A stretch of 33,936 nucleotides of DNA from Candidatus Vecturithrix granuli (GTDB taxonomy: Bacteria; Moduliflexota; Moduliflexia; Moduliflexales; Moduliflexaceae). Location of the stretch: contig DF820470.1 in NCBI GenBank assembly GCA_000739535.1, positions 563,437 to 597,372 on the forward strand, given 5' to 3'. The stretch's first letter is position 1. Each line of letters begins with the position of its first letter. Below the pieces are notes generated by a model that made no database searches, was not told the origin of the DNA, and was given only the letters and a program-made list of their open reading frames with translations. Both the position numbers and the translations under genes were made by a program. Positions 24,585 to 33,565 of the stretch are shown piece by piece.

Positions 24585-26045
24585 ATGAAACAAAAAGAGA
24601 TTCATTTATTTGATTATTTTTTAGTTCTGCGCCGGCGACGGTGGATTTTATTTTCTACGTTTATCCTGGTGGTTGTGTCTGCCACAATCGGCGCGTATCG
24701 GAAACCTGATCCAGAGCCGCTCTTTCAAGCGACAGCGACCCTGGTCGTCAAACCAGATCGCCCGGCGCTAGTTAATATTCGAGGCGCTCAACCGTTTTAT
24801 CAAGAGTATTTTGATGAAGGCGTTGATCAACGCACCCAACTCGAAATTTTGAAAAGTCGAGTTATTTTGGAACGTTTGGTGAATGAATTGGGGTTTCTTC
24901 AACCTGAGAGTTCTGCCAAAGATGAAGAACGAATTTTGGCAGAGGTGCGACAAGCCATTAATGTGTACCAGATGCCGGGGACATACCTTGTCAATATTGT
25001 TGCTCAGCAGAAAACTCCTGATATGGCAATAAAATTGGCGAATACGATGGCAGAAGTGTATATTGAATATAATTTGCAAACCAAACTGAGTTCGGCGCGA
25101 AAAACGCTGGTCTGGTTGAATGAACAGATTGTTGATTTGCGAGGAAAGGTGCAAGATGCCTACACCGCGCTTTCAGATTATCAGAGCAAAAATGACATTT
25201 TGTCCCTTGAAATGGCCCCTGAAGTCCAGGCCGCAAAACTTGCAGAATTAACCAATCTTTATGATCGTGCCCAACAGGAGCGCATTGAGGCGGAAACCCG
25301 TTTGACAGAATTGCGCAAAATCCAACAGCAAGGCTTGAATTTTGGAACAGACATTGCGGGTACCCTTGAAGATCCGGTGATTGGAAATTTGCGAGCAGAG
25401 TTATCCAGTGCAGAAATCGAACGCTCTAGCCTGTTACAATCCTATAAAGATAAGCATCCGACCATTAAACAGGTTGATCTAAAAATTGAGACACTGCGTC
25501 AAAATTTGGCGAAAGAGATTGGCACGCTCTTTAAAAAGCTTGAAACAAATGTCTCTGTGTTAAAGGCCAGGGAAGCGAGTTTGGCAAATTCGCTTAATGC
25601 CTTTAAACGCGAAGCCATGGAAATCAATGAAAAGCGAGTGGAATATTCTAAATTAAAAAGCGAAGTTACATCAACCGAAGAATTATACAATCTGCTGTTT
25701 CGCCAGTTAAAAGAGACCAGTATTACAGGAGATCTGGTCGAAAAAAATACTATGCGCATTCTTGAATCGGCAAGGGCAGCTCTGAATATTACTGCTCCGA
25801 TGCGGCGAGAGCAAATAGTGGTCTTTGGCGTGATTATCGGATTTGTTCTTGGGATCGGATTCGCCTTTTTATTTGAATATTTTGACAAAACTGTCAAGAC
25901 CCCTGAAGATGTGGAATACTTCTTAGAATTGCCAGTCTTAGGGACTATCCCCAAAATTGATAAAGCCGATAAAAAGTTATATGGAAAATCCTCATCATCC
26001 TTGTCATCGAAAAAGAAATATTATGCGTTAGAAGGGGGAAAATAA
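24585..26045 (+). CDS. polysaccharide co-polymerase / chain-length regulator (Wzz/GumC type)
   Basis: A 486-aa inner-membrane protein with TM1 at residues ~17-37 (WILFSTFILVVVSATIGAY), a large periplasmic region with coiled coils (~160-390), and TM2 at ~408-430 (IVVFGVIIGFVLGIGFAFLF) preceded by the expected Pro-containing segment (NITAPMRREQ). After TM2 the FEYFDKTVKTPEDVEYFL segment is typical of the GumC/Wzc group. The C-terminal kinase part found fused in Wzc is encoded separately by the next gene, which starts five bases downstream. It controls polymer length and docks with the Wza-like exporter. No Shine-Dalgarno sequence is evident at the ATG. Confidence 0.9.
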   Translation: MKQKEIHLFDYFLVLRRRRWILFSTFILVVVSATIGAYRKPDPEPLFQATATLVVKPDRPALVNIRGAQPFYQEYFDEGVDQRTQLEILKSRVILERLVNELGFLQPESSAKDEERILAEVRQAINVYQMPGTYLVNIVAQQKTPDMAIKLANTMAEVYIEYNLQTKLSSARKTLVWLNEQIVDLRGKVQDAYTALSDYQSKNDILSLEMAPEVQAAKLAELTNLYDRAQQERIEAETRLTELRKIQQQGLNFGTDIAGTLEDPVIGNLRAELSSAEIERSSLLQSYKDKHPTIKQVDLKIETLRQNLAKEIGTLFKKLETNVSVLKAREASLANSLNAFKREAMEINEKRVEYSKLKSEVTSTEELYNLLFRQLKETSITGDLVEKNTMRILESARAALNITAPMRREQIVVFGVIIGFVLGIGFAFLFEYFDKTVKTPEDVEYFLELPVLGTIPKIDKADKKLYGKSSSSLSSKKKYYALEGGK

Positions 26046-26049
26046 CCAC

Positions 26050-26763
26050 ATGGCCCGACATCGAAGCAGCAGGAAGCATCGTGATCTGAATATTATCTGG
26101 GAAGAGGGGAAACATTCAATGGCGGCAGAGTCGTATCGGACTCTGCGAACTAATATTTCACTTTCTCAGGTCGATAATCCTATTCGAACCTTACTGGTCA
26201 CAAGTTGTATCCCTCGTGAAGGGAAATCGACAACCGTCGCGAATTTGGGAGTAACGTTTGCATTAGCGCAACAAAAAGTGCTGATTATTGATGCGGACTT
26301 ACGCCGTCCAATTTTACATAGATTGTTTGGTATTCCAAATGTGCAGGGTTTGACGCATACCTTGAGTGATACGGTTGAATATGATCAGGTGTTTACGCCA
26401 ACCAAGATCTCGAATCTGTGGGTCGTGACAAGCGGCATTATCCCTCCCAATCCTTCAGAACTGCTGGGATCCAAGAAAATGAAGGCCTTTTTAGAGCGAG
26501 CCAAACAACAGTTTGACATGATCCTCCTCGACTCTCCACCAATTAGTTCTCTGGCCGATGCTTCCGTGCTAGGGTCGATTGTTGATGGCGTGTTATTTAT
26601 TGTGAAAGTCAATATGGCGAACCGCGATTTAATCCAAAAAGCCAAAGAGCAATTAACAACGGTTGGAGCAAATATTATTGGCGTTGTCCTCAATGATGTT
26701 GATGTCAAACGGGATGGATATTACAAATATTATTACTATTACAATTATGAATATTACGGATAA
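26050..26763 (+). CDS. BY-kinase, tyrosine-protein kinase of EPS synthesis (CpsD/CapB type)
   Basis: A 237-aa cytoplasmic ATPase. Walker A is PREGKSTTVANLG, Walker A' is VLIIDADLRRP and Walker B is MILLDSPP. The C-terminus is a dense tyrosine cluster (YYKYYYYYNYEYYG), the autophosphorylation site of bacterial tyrosine kinases. As in Firmicutes, kinase and membrane activator are separate proteins; diderms more often have them fused as Wzc. It needs the Wzz partner directly upstream for activity, and phosphorylation cycling controls polymer assembly. It has normal length for CpsD (about 230). Confidence 0.93.
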   Translation: MARHRSSRKHRDLNIIWEEGKHSMAAESYRTLRTNISLSQVDNPIRTLLVTSCIPREGKSTTVANLGVTFALAQQKVLIIDADLRRPILHRLFGIPNVQGLTHTLSDTVEYDQVFTPTKISNLWVVTSGIIPPNPSELLGSKKMKAFLERAKQQFDMILLDSPPISSLADASVLGSIVDGVLFIVKVNMANRDLIQKAKEQLTTVGANIIGVVLNDVDVKRDGYYKYYYYYNYEYYG

Positions 26764-26811
26764 ACCCTGTCGATATTTTTTGACAAGAGCCGAAGCGTAT
26801 GAGCGTAAAAT

Positions 26812-27249
26812 ATGCGAGAACAATCTGTAGAATTTGAAGCCGCTTTGCAAAATTTAGAGCCGATCACCCAATTTATCAGAGCGTTTATGGAAGGTTCGGC
26901 TTTACCTGAAGAGCAGGTGTATCATTTTGAGATTTCCGCCGATGAGCATGTGTCAAATTTAATTGAACATGCCTTTAAAAATCGTTCTCACCCTCTCATT
27001 GGTATTACGTGTCGAGAGGATGCTGACAAAACGCAGGTGATTATTTCTGATGATAGCGCCGGATTTGATCCGCGCAACTACTCTGTTCCGGATCTAGAAA
27101 ATCAACCGATTTATGAAATTCCTCCTGGTGGGTTCGGAAACTATTTCATTTGCAAATTAATGGATGATGTGGAATACATCCATCATCCTTATGTAAAAAA
27201 CGAACTGATTTTAACCATGCTCAAACGTTCGACTAATCATGAAGAATAG
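26812..27249 (+). CDS. RsbW-like anti-sigma/serine kinase ATPase
   Basis: A 145-aa GHKL ATPase of the HATPase_c_2 type. The N-box is DEHVSNLIEHAF, the G1 box is DDSAGFDP (family usually DxGxGF, so its first Gly is Ser), and the G2 box is PGGFGNYFI. Such proteins phosphorylate a STAS protein and bind a sigma factor or another partner. The STAS gene follows after 11 bases, giving a partner-switching pair with no sigma factor next to it; the target is therefore unknown, possibly the adjacent cyclase or the EPS machinery. The Gly-to-Ser change may weaken ATP turnover. Confidence 0.82.
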   Translation: MREQSVEFEAALQNLEPITQFIRAFMEGSALPEEQVYHFEISADEHVSNLIEHAFKNRSHPLIGITCREDADKTQVIISDDSAGFDPRNYSVPDLENQPIYEIPPGGFGNYFICKLMDDVEYIHHPYVKNELILTMLKRSTNHEE

Positions 27250-27260
27250 AGGAGGGAATT

Positions 27261-27602
27261 ATGGAGGTTCGAGTTCACTATTCTGAAAAGAAACCTGATG
27301 TATATGTGATGGAAATTGAAGGAAGAATTGACGCTCATACTGCTGGAAAAGTTGAAGAAGAACTTCAAAGCTTGAAAGAGAAAAATATTGTCAAAATTAT
27401 TGTCGATTTTGAAAAAGTGAATTATATTAGCAGCGGGGGGTTACGAGTTTTTCTCACAGCGTTGAAATGGACACGCGCCCAGAGTGGAGATTTAAAGTTG
27501 GTGAATCTGGTACCAAATGTTGAGAAAATCTTCAAATTAGCAGGATTTACCAGACTTTTTAATATCCTGAATGATCGTGAGAGCGCCCTGGAAGCATTCT
27601 AA
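27261..27602 (+). CDS. STAS-domain anti-sigma factor antagonist
   Basis: A 113-aa protein, one STAS domain (SpoIIAA/RsbV type). The phosphorylatable Ser lies in NYISSGGLRVFL (around residue 56-58), preceded by KIIVDFEKV. It is probably the substrate of the upstream ATPase: unphosphorylated STAS would bind the ATPase and release its partner. A strong GGAGGG Shine-Dalgarno sequence precedes the ATG. A PP2C-type phosphatase to reset the switch is not in this window. Confidence 0.88.
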   Translation: MEVRVHYSEKKPDVYVMEIEGRIDAHTAGKVEEELQSLKEKNIVKIIVDFEKVNYISSGGLRVFLTALKWTRAQSGDLKLVNLVPNVEKIFKLAGFTRLFNILNDRESALEAF

Positions 27603-27657
27603 CATGACGGCTCTGAAATTTATACTATGCACTATCCTTTTTTCATGACATGTTCCC

Positions 27658-28974
27658 ATGAGTGAAGAACAGTATCTTATCCATCTGCAAGATGAGATTG
27701 TATCGTCGGCCGCCGCTTTTAACAGTATTACCATGCTGCATGAAAATATTCTTGACAGCATGGATAATGGCGTGATTGCGCTGGATTTTGAAGGAAAGAT
27801 TATCACGTTTAATAAGGCGTCGGCCAGAATTCTGGGGGCGCCCGTTGAACATGCCCTGGGAAAATATTACCCGGAAGTGTTTTTTGAATTACCCGGAAAT
27901 GATGAATTTAATGATGTCTTAATCAATGTCATTTATACCCGGCAAACCTACTTGCACCGTGAAGTCAACTTTATGCGCGATGAGAGTACCGCAATTCCTT
28001 TAGGAATTACAAGCTCTTTGTTAAAAAATGACCAGGGGCAGGAATATGGGGTTGTGTCGGTTTTTTCTGATCTGAGCGAAGTAAAAAAACGCCAATTTCT
28101 CCAGGATACATTGACACGCTATGTGACGAAAGATGTGGTTGATCTCATTCTTGAACATCCTGAAAACATTATTTTAGATGGGGAAGAACGAACAGCAACC
28201 GTGTTGTTCTCTGATATTCGCGGATTTACCTCTATTTCTGAAAAGATGCAGCCTAAAGCCTTGGTGCAAATGCTGCGCGATTATTTTACCCTGATGGTCG
28301 GAGCAGTCTTTACCTTTCAAGGGACGGTTGACAAATTTATTGGCGACTGTATCATGGCGATTTTCGGAGCGCCAACCCCACAGCCCGATCATGCGACCTT
28401 AGCCGTGTTGGCTGCCCTGGAAATGAAGAAACTTTTGCAACAGTTTAATGCAAAACATGCCTGGGAGTCAAAAGACTCTCTGCGGATTGGCGTTGGAATT
28501 AATACTGGCGATGTCGTTGTTGGAAATATCGGATCAGTGCAACGGCTTGAATACACCGCTATCGGCGATGCCGTCAATTTAGCTTCGCGGCTTGAAGGTA
28601 TTAATAAACAATATGGAACGGAAATTATTGTCAGCGAATCCACGTATTGTCAAGTGAGAGAGAACAATATTCTTGCCAGAGAAATTGACGAGGTCCGTGT
28701 AAAAGGCAAACAGAAACCGGTCAAAATTTATGAAATTATGGGCTATCAGGATGAGATGTCTGACGCTCACCAACGATTGTGCAGATATTTTGTACAGGGC
28801 CTTGAACGCTATCGAGCACGAAAATGGGAGAAGGCGCTCCGGGAGTTTCAGGGTGCGCTTGAGTGTGTTCCTTCTGATATGCCTTCGCGCTTATACATGG
28901 AGCGCTGCACGTTGTACCAACAATATCCCCCCGCCGAACCCTGGGATGGCGTGTTTGAGATGAAAACAAAATAA
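27658..28974 (+). CDS. PAS-domain class III adenylate cyclase
   Basis: A 438-aa soluble protein. Residues ~20-140 form a PAS domain (ILDSMDNGVIALDFEGKI, FNKASARILG) with a PAC-like end (EYGVVSVFSDLSEVK). Residues ~165-345 form a class III cyclase domain with all catalytic residues: metal Asp in LFSDIRGFTS and in IGDCIMAIFG, the base-reading Lys in VDKFIGD and Thr in EYTAIGDAVN, and the transition-state Asn/Arg in NLASRLEG. The Lys/Thr pair fits an adenylate cyclase (IIIb). The C-terminal tail (LERYRARKWEKALREFQGAL) is a TPR-like extension common in this group. It probably makes cAMP in response to a PAS signal. It closes the EPS cluster, 55 bases after the STAS gene and before a strong terminator. 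Confidence 0.9.
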   Translation: MSEEQYLIHLQDEIVSSAAAFNSITMLHENILDSMDNGVIALDFEGKIITFNKASARILGAPVEHALGKYYPEVFFELPGNDEFNDVLINVIYTRQTYLHREVNFMRDESTAIPLGITSSLLKNDQGQEYGVVSVFSDLSEVKKRQFLQDTLTRYVTKDVVDLILEHPENIILDGEERTATVLFSDIRGFTSISEKMQPKALVQMLRDYFTLMVGAVFTFQGTVDKFIGDCIMAIFGAPTPQPDHATLAVLAALEMKKLLQQFNAKHAWESKDSLRIGVGINTGDVVVGNIGSVQRLEYTAIGDAVNLASRLEGINKQYGTEIIVSESTYCQVRENNILAREIDEVRVKGKQKPVKIYEIMGYQDEMSDAHQRLCRYFVQGLERYRARKWEKALREFQGALECVPSDMPSRLYMERCTLYQQYPPAEPWDGVFEMKTK

Positions 28975-29016
28975 CACAATATCCAATTTTCAGGTTCTTA
29001 AAAGGGCCTTGCAGGG

Positions 29017-29049
29017 AAAAACCGAGTTTTTTCAAAAAACTCGGTTTTT
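29017..29049 (+). terminator. rho-independent terminator after the cyclase gene
   Basis: AAAAACCGAGTTTTTT (29017-29032) pairs with 29034-29049, ending in a T-run. It is nearly identical to the hairpin at 15534-15566. Confidence 0.9.
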
Positions 29050-29080
29050 AAGTGCGCATGCATTTTTCTAATATGTATAG

Positions 29081-29716
29081 ATGATTTCCAATAACATGTC
29101 CCAATATCCTGAAATCGAACTGAATTATCGCAATATGGAACCTCCTTTCTGTTGGAAGGATATTTTTGGCAATTCCGCGCCAGTTGAAATCGAAGTTGGT
29201 TTTGGAAAGTGTGGTTTTCTGATTCATCTGGCCGCTCAATTTCCGACAATAAATTTTTTAGGGATCGAAAAGTCGCGGAAATATTATCAGAAAGGACTCA
29301 AAAAAGTCCAACACGCCAATCTCCGCAACGTGAAACTGCTGTGGGGCGAGGCTGCTCATATTTTACAGCGATATATTAAAGATGCCTCTGTCGCCATGCT
29401 GTATGTCAATTTTCCCGATCCCTGGCCCAAAAAGAAACATGCAAAACGTCGTTTGCTCAATGCGGATTTTGCGGCAATTGCCGCCCGGAAGTTAGTTTTT
29501 GACGGATGTATCGAAATCGCCACTGATATAGAAGCGTATGCGCATGAAGCCATGAATGTATTTGATACGTGCGCCGAGTATGAAAAATTATACTATCGCA
29601 CTAATGGTCATGCGGAACCTTTGCGTCTGTCTCGCACGGAATATGAGGAAGACTTCCTCCGGCAGGGGAAAACGCTTCACTATGCAAAGTATCAGAAAAG
29701 GTGTGGAAATGTTTGA
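29081..29716 (+). CDS. trmB: tRNA (guanine-N7)-methyltransferase
   Basis: A 211-aa SAM-dependent methyltransferase that makes m7G46 in tRNA. Diagnostic segments are the SAM-binding EVGFGKCGFLIHLA, FLGIEKSRKYY (acidic loop), the hallmark YVNFPDPWPKKKHAKRRL, and the C-terminal RTEYEEDFLRQGK (family TxfE). The start at 29081 or the ATG at 29096 are both possible; no Shine-Dalgarno sequence decides. The stop codon lies inside the left arm of the hairpin that separates it from dnaG, so the last few codons are encoded by that element. Confidence 0.92.
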   Translation: MISNNMSQYPEIELNYRNMEPPFCWKDIFGNSAPVEIEVGFGKCGFLIHLAAQFPTINFLGIEKSRKYYQKGLKKVQHANLRNVKLLWGEAAHILQRYIKDASVAMLYVNFPDPWPKKKHAKRRLLNADFAAIAARKLVFDGCIEIATDIEAYAHEAMNVFDTCAEYEKLYYRTNGHAEPLRLSRTEYEEDFLRQGKTLHYAKYQKRCGNV

Positions 29717-29795
29717 GTATTTAGGTGTTTAAGGGTTTGAGTGCTTAATAGAAAGTACTAAACACTTAGACACCTAAATACTCAAACATTTCCAC
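29703..29795. repeat. word-iterated intergenic hairpin, period 8 (trmB/dnaG)
   Basis: Built of octamers such as TTTGAGTA, TTTAGGTG and TTTAAGGG on the left and their complements on the right. The outer 26 bases (29703-29728) pair perfectly with the matching right end (to 29795), then the stem continues with about one G-U pair, one mismatch and one bulge to roughly 43 bases. The trmB stop codon (29714-29716) is within the left arm. A weak Shine-Dalgarno-like AAAGGTG (about 29697-29703) is on the far side of the hairpin from the dnaG ATG, which is 8 bases after it. Confidence 0.88.
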
Positions 29796-29803
29796 CCTAT
29801 CCT

Positions 29804-31585
29804 ATGGCATCAAAATACATTCCTGATGACCTCATTAATGCAGTACGCCAGCAGGCCGATATTGTTGAGATTATCTCGGAATATGTGCCCCTTGAACATA
29901 CTGGCAAAAATTATAAAGGTTTGTGTCCGTTCCACAAGGAGAAAACCCCGTCATTCGTGGTCAATCCGGATATGCAACTTTTTAAGTGTTACGGTTGTGG
30001 AGTCGGAGGAAATGTCTTTACCTTTTTGATGCAATATGAGAAATACACCTTTCCCGAAGCAGTGCATGTGGTGGCGCAACGGGTAGGGATCTCGCTTTCC
30101 TCAACTTTGCAGCAGCAGACCTCGCCAGAGTATTCCCGGAAGAAAAAACTGTTTCAACTGCACCTTGAGGCGGCACAATATTTTTCGCGTCAATTGCTCC
30201 ACAATGACCAGGCCAAACCCGTGCGAGAATATCTCCAACGTCGAGGAATTGATGCGAAGATGATCGAGACGTTTTCTCTTGGCTATGCCTTGCCAGATTG
30301 GGACGATTTGCGCAAAACATTTCTTGTAAAATATCCTGCAGAGCTTCTCCTACAAAGCGGTTTGTTGATCAAAAAAGAAAATGGGAGTGGTGAGTATGAT
30401 CGTTTTCGTAACAGATTGATGATTCCTATCCATGATCATCAGGGGAAAGTGATTGCCTTTGGTGGAAGAGCAATGGAACATGATGCAAAGGCTAAATATT
30501 TGAATTCTCCTGAAAGTCCGATTTTTCACAAAGCTAACACCTTGTTCGGATTTCATCAGGCTAAAGATGCCATCCGGCGTACAGAAACGATCGTGATTGT
30601 GGAAGGCTATTTTGATATGATAGTCCCATATAGCCACGGGGTTCAGAATATTGTGGCGACGATGGGAACGGCCTTGACTGAGCAACATATGCGGCTTTTA
30701 CAGCATGTTAAAAACGTGATATGGATGTTTGATGCTGATACTGCTGGAATTAGAGCGGCGTTCCGTACGTTAGATCTTATGCTTCAATACGGGCGTGAGC
30801 CTCGATCCGTGATTCTTCCACCGGGAGAAGATCCGGATTCTCTTGTCAGAAAAGTTGGAGTTGAGGAATTCCAGCGTGTCATCGAGGAAGCACCTCTGCT
30901 ATTGGATTTTATCAGGGCTCACATCATCAAAAAATATGACATAAATAAGGTTGAACACCAAATAGCCTGTGCAAAAGAAATCCTTCCGATTATCTTAAAA
31001 ATCCAGTCAGAAGCTGTAAGAAACATCCAAATACGGCGAACCGCGGATTGGCTACGTGTAACAGATAAGTCCTTAATGGAAGAATTTAAAAAGATTGCAG
31101 AAACAGGAAAGATTCAATTTTTGCCGAGAGCGCAACAACAAGGACAAGAAAGATACCTCCCGATTCCTCGGTTGGAACAATATCTCCTGAAAGCTCTGCT
31201 CAAGGATAAACGCTTGATTGCTGACATCAGAACCGAGCTTGATCCGCAAGAGGTTTCGCATCCGGTCACTCGAAAAGTACTGGAAACCTTGTTTATTTTT
31301 GAGGATAAAACCGATTTTGAAGCAAAGGTGCTTGATCTGTTTCAGGGAACGAGCGTGCAGAACGATCTGACAGATTTGTTTTTAGATCTTGACGAAATTA
31401 TTGATCCTGCCAGAACCGTTCAGGATTGTTTGCGCCAGTTGCGACAACGCCGATTTGAACACCAGACCCTTGACTTGAGCCGAAAAGTCCGCGATGCCCA
31501 GGAACAAAGGAATGATGACACGATTGAAAGGTTTTTGGAACAGAAAAATAGAGATCTGCTCAAAAAAAAGCAGCACTATGGATGA
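29804..31585 (+). CDS. dnaG: DNA primase
   Basis: A 593-aa bacterial primase that makes RNA primers at the replication fork. The zinc-binding domain has Cys41, His44, Cys62 and Cys65 (CPFHKEKTPSF, CYGCG). The RNA polymerase core has LFGFHQAKDAI, and the TOPRIM domain has IVIVEGYFDM (Glu near 267) and the FDADTAG metal site (near 309). The C-terminal ~150 residues are the helicase-binding domain (LEQYLLKALL). The length is typical. It precedes rpoD as in the classic rpsU-dnaG-rpoD macromolecular synthesis operon, without rpsU here. The start region has no Shine-Dalgarno sequence next to the ATG (see the preceding hairpin). Confidence 0.96.
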   Translation: MASKYIPDDLINAVRQQADIVEIISEYVPLEHTGKNYKGLCPFHKEKTPSFVVNPDMQLFKCYGCGVGGNVFTFLMQYEKYTFPEAVHVVAQRVGISLSSTLQQQTSPEYSRKKKLFQLHLEAAQYFSRQLLHNDQAKPVREYLQRRGIDAKMIETFSLGYALPDWDDLRKTFLVKYPAELLLQSGLLIKKENGSGEYDRFRNRLMIPIHDHQGKVIAFGGRAMEHDAKAKYLNSPESPIFHKANTLFGFHQAKDAIRRTETIVIVEGYFDMIVPYSHGVQNIVATMGTALTEQHMRLLQHVKNVIWMFDADTAGIRAAFRTLDLMLQYGREPRSVILPPGEDPDSLVRKVGVEEFQRVIEEAPLLLDFIRAHIIKKYDINKVEHQIACAKEILPIILKIQSEAVRNIQIRRTADWLRVTDKSLMEEFKKIAETGKIQFLPRAQQQGQERYLPIPRLEQYLLKALLKDKRLIADIRTELDPQEVSHPVTRKVLETLFIFEDKTDFEAKVLDLFQGTSVQNDLTDLFLDLDEIIDPARTVQDCLRQLRQRRFEHQTLDLSRKVRDAQEQRNDDTIERFLEQKNRDLLKKKQHYG

Positions 31586-31621
31586 AAAACGAGGAAATTG
31601 CAAAAAATATCATCTTTCCTC

Positions 31622-31648
31622 TTGAAAAAAATGAAAATACATTATAAC
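31622..31648 (+). promoter_or_regulatory. candidate promoter for rpoD
   Basis: TTGAAA (31622-31627) and TATAAC (31643-31648) are separated by 15 bases, one or two short of ideal. TATACT at 31650-31655 is an alternative -10. A promoter here would let rpoD be made independently of dnaG. Confidence 0.35.
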
Positions 31649-31681
31649 ATATACTCATGGTTTTTTGCCGTGAGCGATGTC

Positions 31682-31697
31682 GCGTCCCCACGGGCGC
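31682..31697 (+). promoter_or_regulatory. GC-rich hairpin in the rpoD leader
   Basis: GCGTCC (31682-31687) pairs with GGGCGC (31692-31697, one G-U pair) around CCAC, 39 bases before the rpoD ATG. The Shine-Dalgarno sequence GAAGGGTGA (31721-31729) follows. Its flanks resemble those of the hairpin at 20713. Confidence 0.4.
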
Positions 31698-31736
31698 ATA
31701 GATTGCAATTAAACCAAAACGAAGGGTGAATGATCT

Positions 31737-33521
31737 ATGAATGATGCGCTAAAAATACCTGAAGTACGGAAATTGATTACTTTAGGCAAAGAAAAAGGTT
31801 ACCTGAATTATGATGAGATTAATGATTATCTTCCCGCAGATGTCGTTGCCCCTGAGCAATTAGATGATATTTTTGTTTTGCTCGATAAAATGGATATCGA
31901 GATTACTGATAAACAAAAACATGTCGAATCTGAACGACTCACGTTGACGGTTAAAGATAAAGCCAAAGCCAAATCGGTGCGTCCGGTGAAAGAAACAGTC
32001 AAAACAGAAGATATTGGGAAAACCGACGACCCGGTGCGCATGTATTTGCGAGAAATGGGCACCGTGCCACTTTTGACCCGTGAAGGCGAAATTGAGATTG
32101 CCAAGCGGATTGAAAAGGGACGGAGTGAAGTGATTAAAGCGGTGACCAGTACGCGGATTGCTGTCCGAGAAGTGATTAATTTAGCAAAACGATTGCAAGC
32201 CAATCGCATCAAAATTCGTGAAGTGATTCAGGTTTCCGATGGTGATGAAATCCGAGAAAATCGGGTGGATGAAATTGAACAGGAAGTCATTGTGAAAGCG
32301 GTTGAATTGAAGAAAAGTGAAAAAGAAATGGCAAAGATCGAAAATATCCTCAGCACCGGAACGGTTGATAGCCAGAAGCGGAGAAAATTAGAGGTGATCA
32401 TTCGCGAAGAAATGGATAAGTGTTCAGCGTTATTGCAAGATATTAGTTTACATCCTTCTCAAGTGCAGCGCGTGGTAGCGAAAATTAAAGGATTGGTGAA
32501 ACGCATTGAACGCGGCGAAAGCGAAATTGCCGAATGTGAAAAGCAGATGGGTATGACGGTTGGGGAACTAAAAAAGTATTCACGTCGTCTGAAACGTGCT
32601 GAAGAAGAAGAACGGAAACAAATTGAGACCGCCACGGGAATTTCATTGGAAATGGTGGAGGAATATGAGCGTATCATCCGTAACGGACGCCGAAAAATTC
32701 GCCGGGTCGAGCTTGAAGCCTGCATGTCAGCCAACCGGCTCAAGAAAATTTTACAGCGGATTGAGGTCGGAGAAGCGCGCTCGGAGAATGCAAAAAGTGA
32801 ATTGGTGCAAGCCAACCTGCGCCTTGTTGTGAGTATCGCCAAAAAATATACCAACCGGGGCTTACAATTTCTCGATCTCATCCAGGAAGGCAATATCGGT
32901 TTAATGAAAGCGGTTGATAAGTTTGAATATCAGCGCGGATATAAATTCAGCACCTATGCTACCTGGTGGATTCGCCAGGCGATTACCCGTTCCATTGCTG
33001 ATCAAGCTCGGACGATTCGCATTCCGGTGCACATGATCGAAACCATTAATAAGCTGATCAAAACCTCCCGTTATCTGGTGCAAGAATTAGGCCGTAAACC
33101 CACCACCACCGAAATTGCCGAAAAAATGAACCTGCCGATTGAAAAAGTCCGCAAAGTCATGAAAATTGCGCAGGAACCGATTTCACTGGAAACGCCGATC
33201 GGCAAAGAAGAAGATAGCCATCTGGGTGATTTCATTGAAGATAAAGGCGCGCTAGCTCCATCTGATGCAGTGGTCGGAATGGATCTGAAAGAACAAACGC
33301 GCCAGGTGTTGAGCACGTTAACCTATCGCGAAGAAAAAGTCTTGCGTATGCGCTTCGGTATCGGCGAAAACAATAATGCCGGCCTCTCGTTGGAATCTGC
33401 AAAAGATGTGGATTTTGTGCGTGAAAAGATTTCCGATATTGAAACAAAAGCCCTGTTTTCGCTTCGCAAAATGGCGCCATCGAATAAATTAAAAGGCTTT
33501 TTACACGGCGAGGCAAAATGA
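31737..33521 (+). CDS. rpoD: RNA polymerase primary sigma factor (sigma-70)
   Basis: A 594-aa primary sigma factor. Region 1.1 is seen at residues ~1-60, region 1.2 at ~98-130 ([22 protein letters not shown]), then a charged non-conserved insert (~130-355), then a canonical region 2 ([60 protein letters not shown]) and region 3. Region 4.1 is normal ([12 protein letters not shown]). Region 4.2 departs from the norm: where E. coli has TRERIRQIEAKAL this protein has [13 protein letters not shown], so the -35-contacting Arg588 and Gln589 equivalents are Ser and Asp. The downstream end ([10 protein letters not shown]) is also non-standard. GAAGGGTGA sets the start. It follows dnaG by 151 bases. 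Confidence 0.92.
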   Translation: MNDALKIPEVRKLITLGKEKGYLNYDEINDYLPADVVAPEQLDDIFVLLDKMDIEITDKQKHVESERLTLTVKDKAKAKSVRPVKETVKTEDIGKTDDPVRMYLREMGTVPLLTREGEIEIAKRIEKGRSEVIKAVTSTRIAVREVINLAKRLQANRIKIREVIQVSDGDEIRENRVDEIEQEVIVKAVELKKSEKEMAKIENILSTGTVDSQKRRKLEVIIREEMDKCSALLQDISLHPSQVQRVVAKIKGLVKRIERGESEIAECEKQMGMTVGELKKYSRRLKRAEEEERKQIETATGISLEMVEEYERIIRNGRRKIRRVELEACMSANRLKKILQRIEVGEARSENAKSELVQANLRLVVSIAKKYTNRGLQFLDLIQEGNIGLMKAVDKFEYQRGYKFSTYATWWIRQAITRSIADQARTIRIPVHMIETINKLIKTSRYLVQELGRKPTTTEIAEKMNLPIEKVRKVMKIAQEPISLETPIGKEEDSHLGDFIEDKGALAPSDAVVGMDLKEQTRQVLSTLTYREEKVLRMRFGIGENNNAGLSLESAKDVDFVREKISDIETKALFSLRKMAPSNKLKGFLHGEAK

Positions 33522-33565
33522 AAATACGCTTGACAATGATTTCCGGTTATCTCGAAAAATAAATA

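Noticed and set aside
33384-33490. Frameshift as the reason for the unusual region 4.2 of the sigma factor.
   Set aside because: Neither alternative frame gives the canonical helix, and the frame stays aligned with [12 protein letters not shown] before it and KAL after it.
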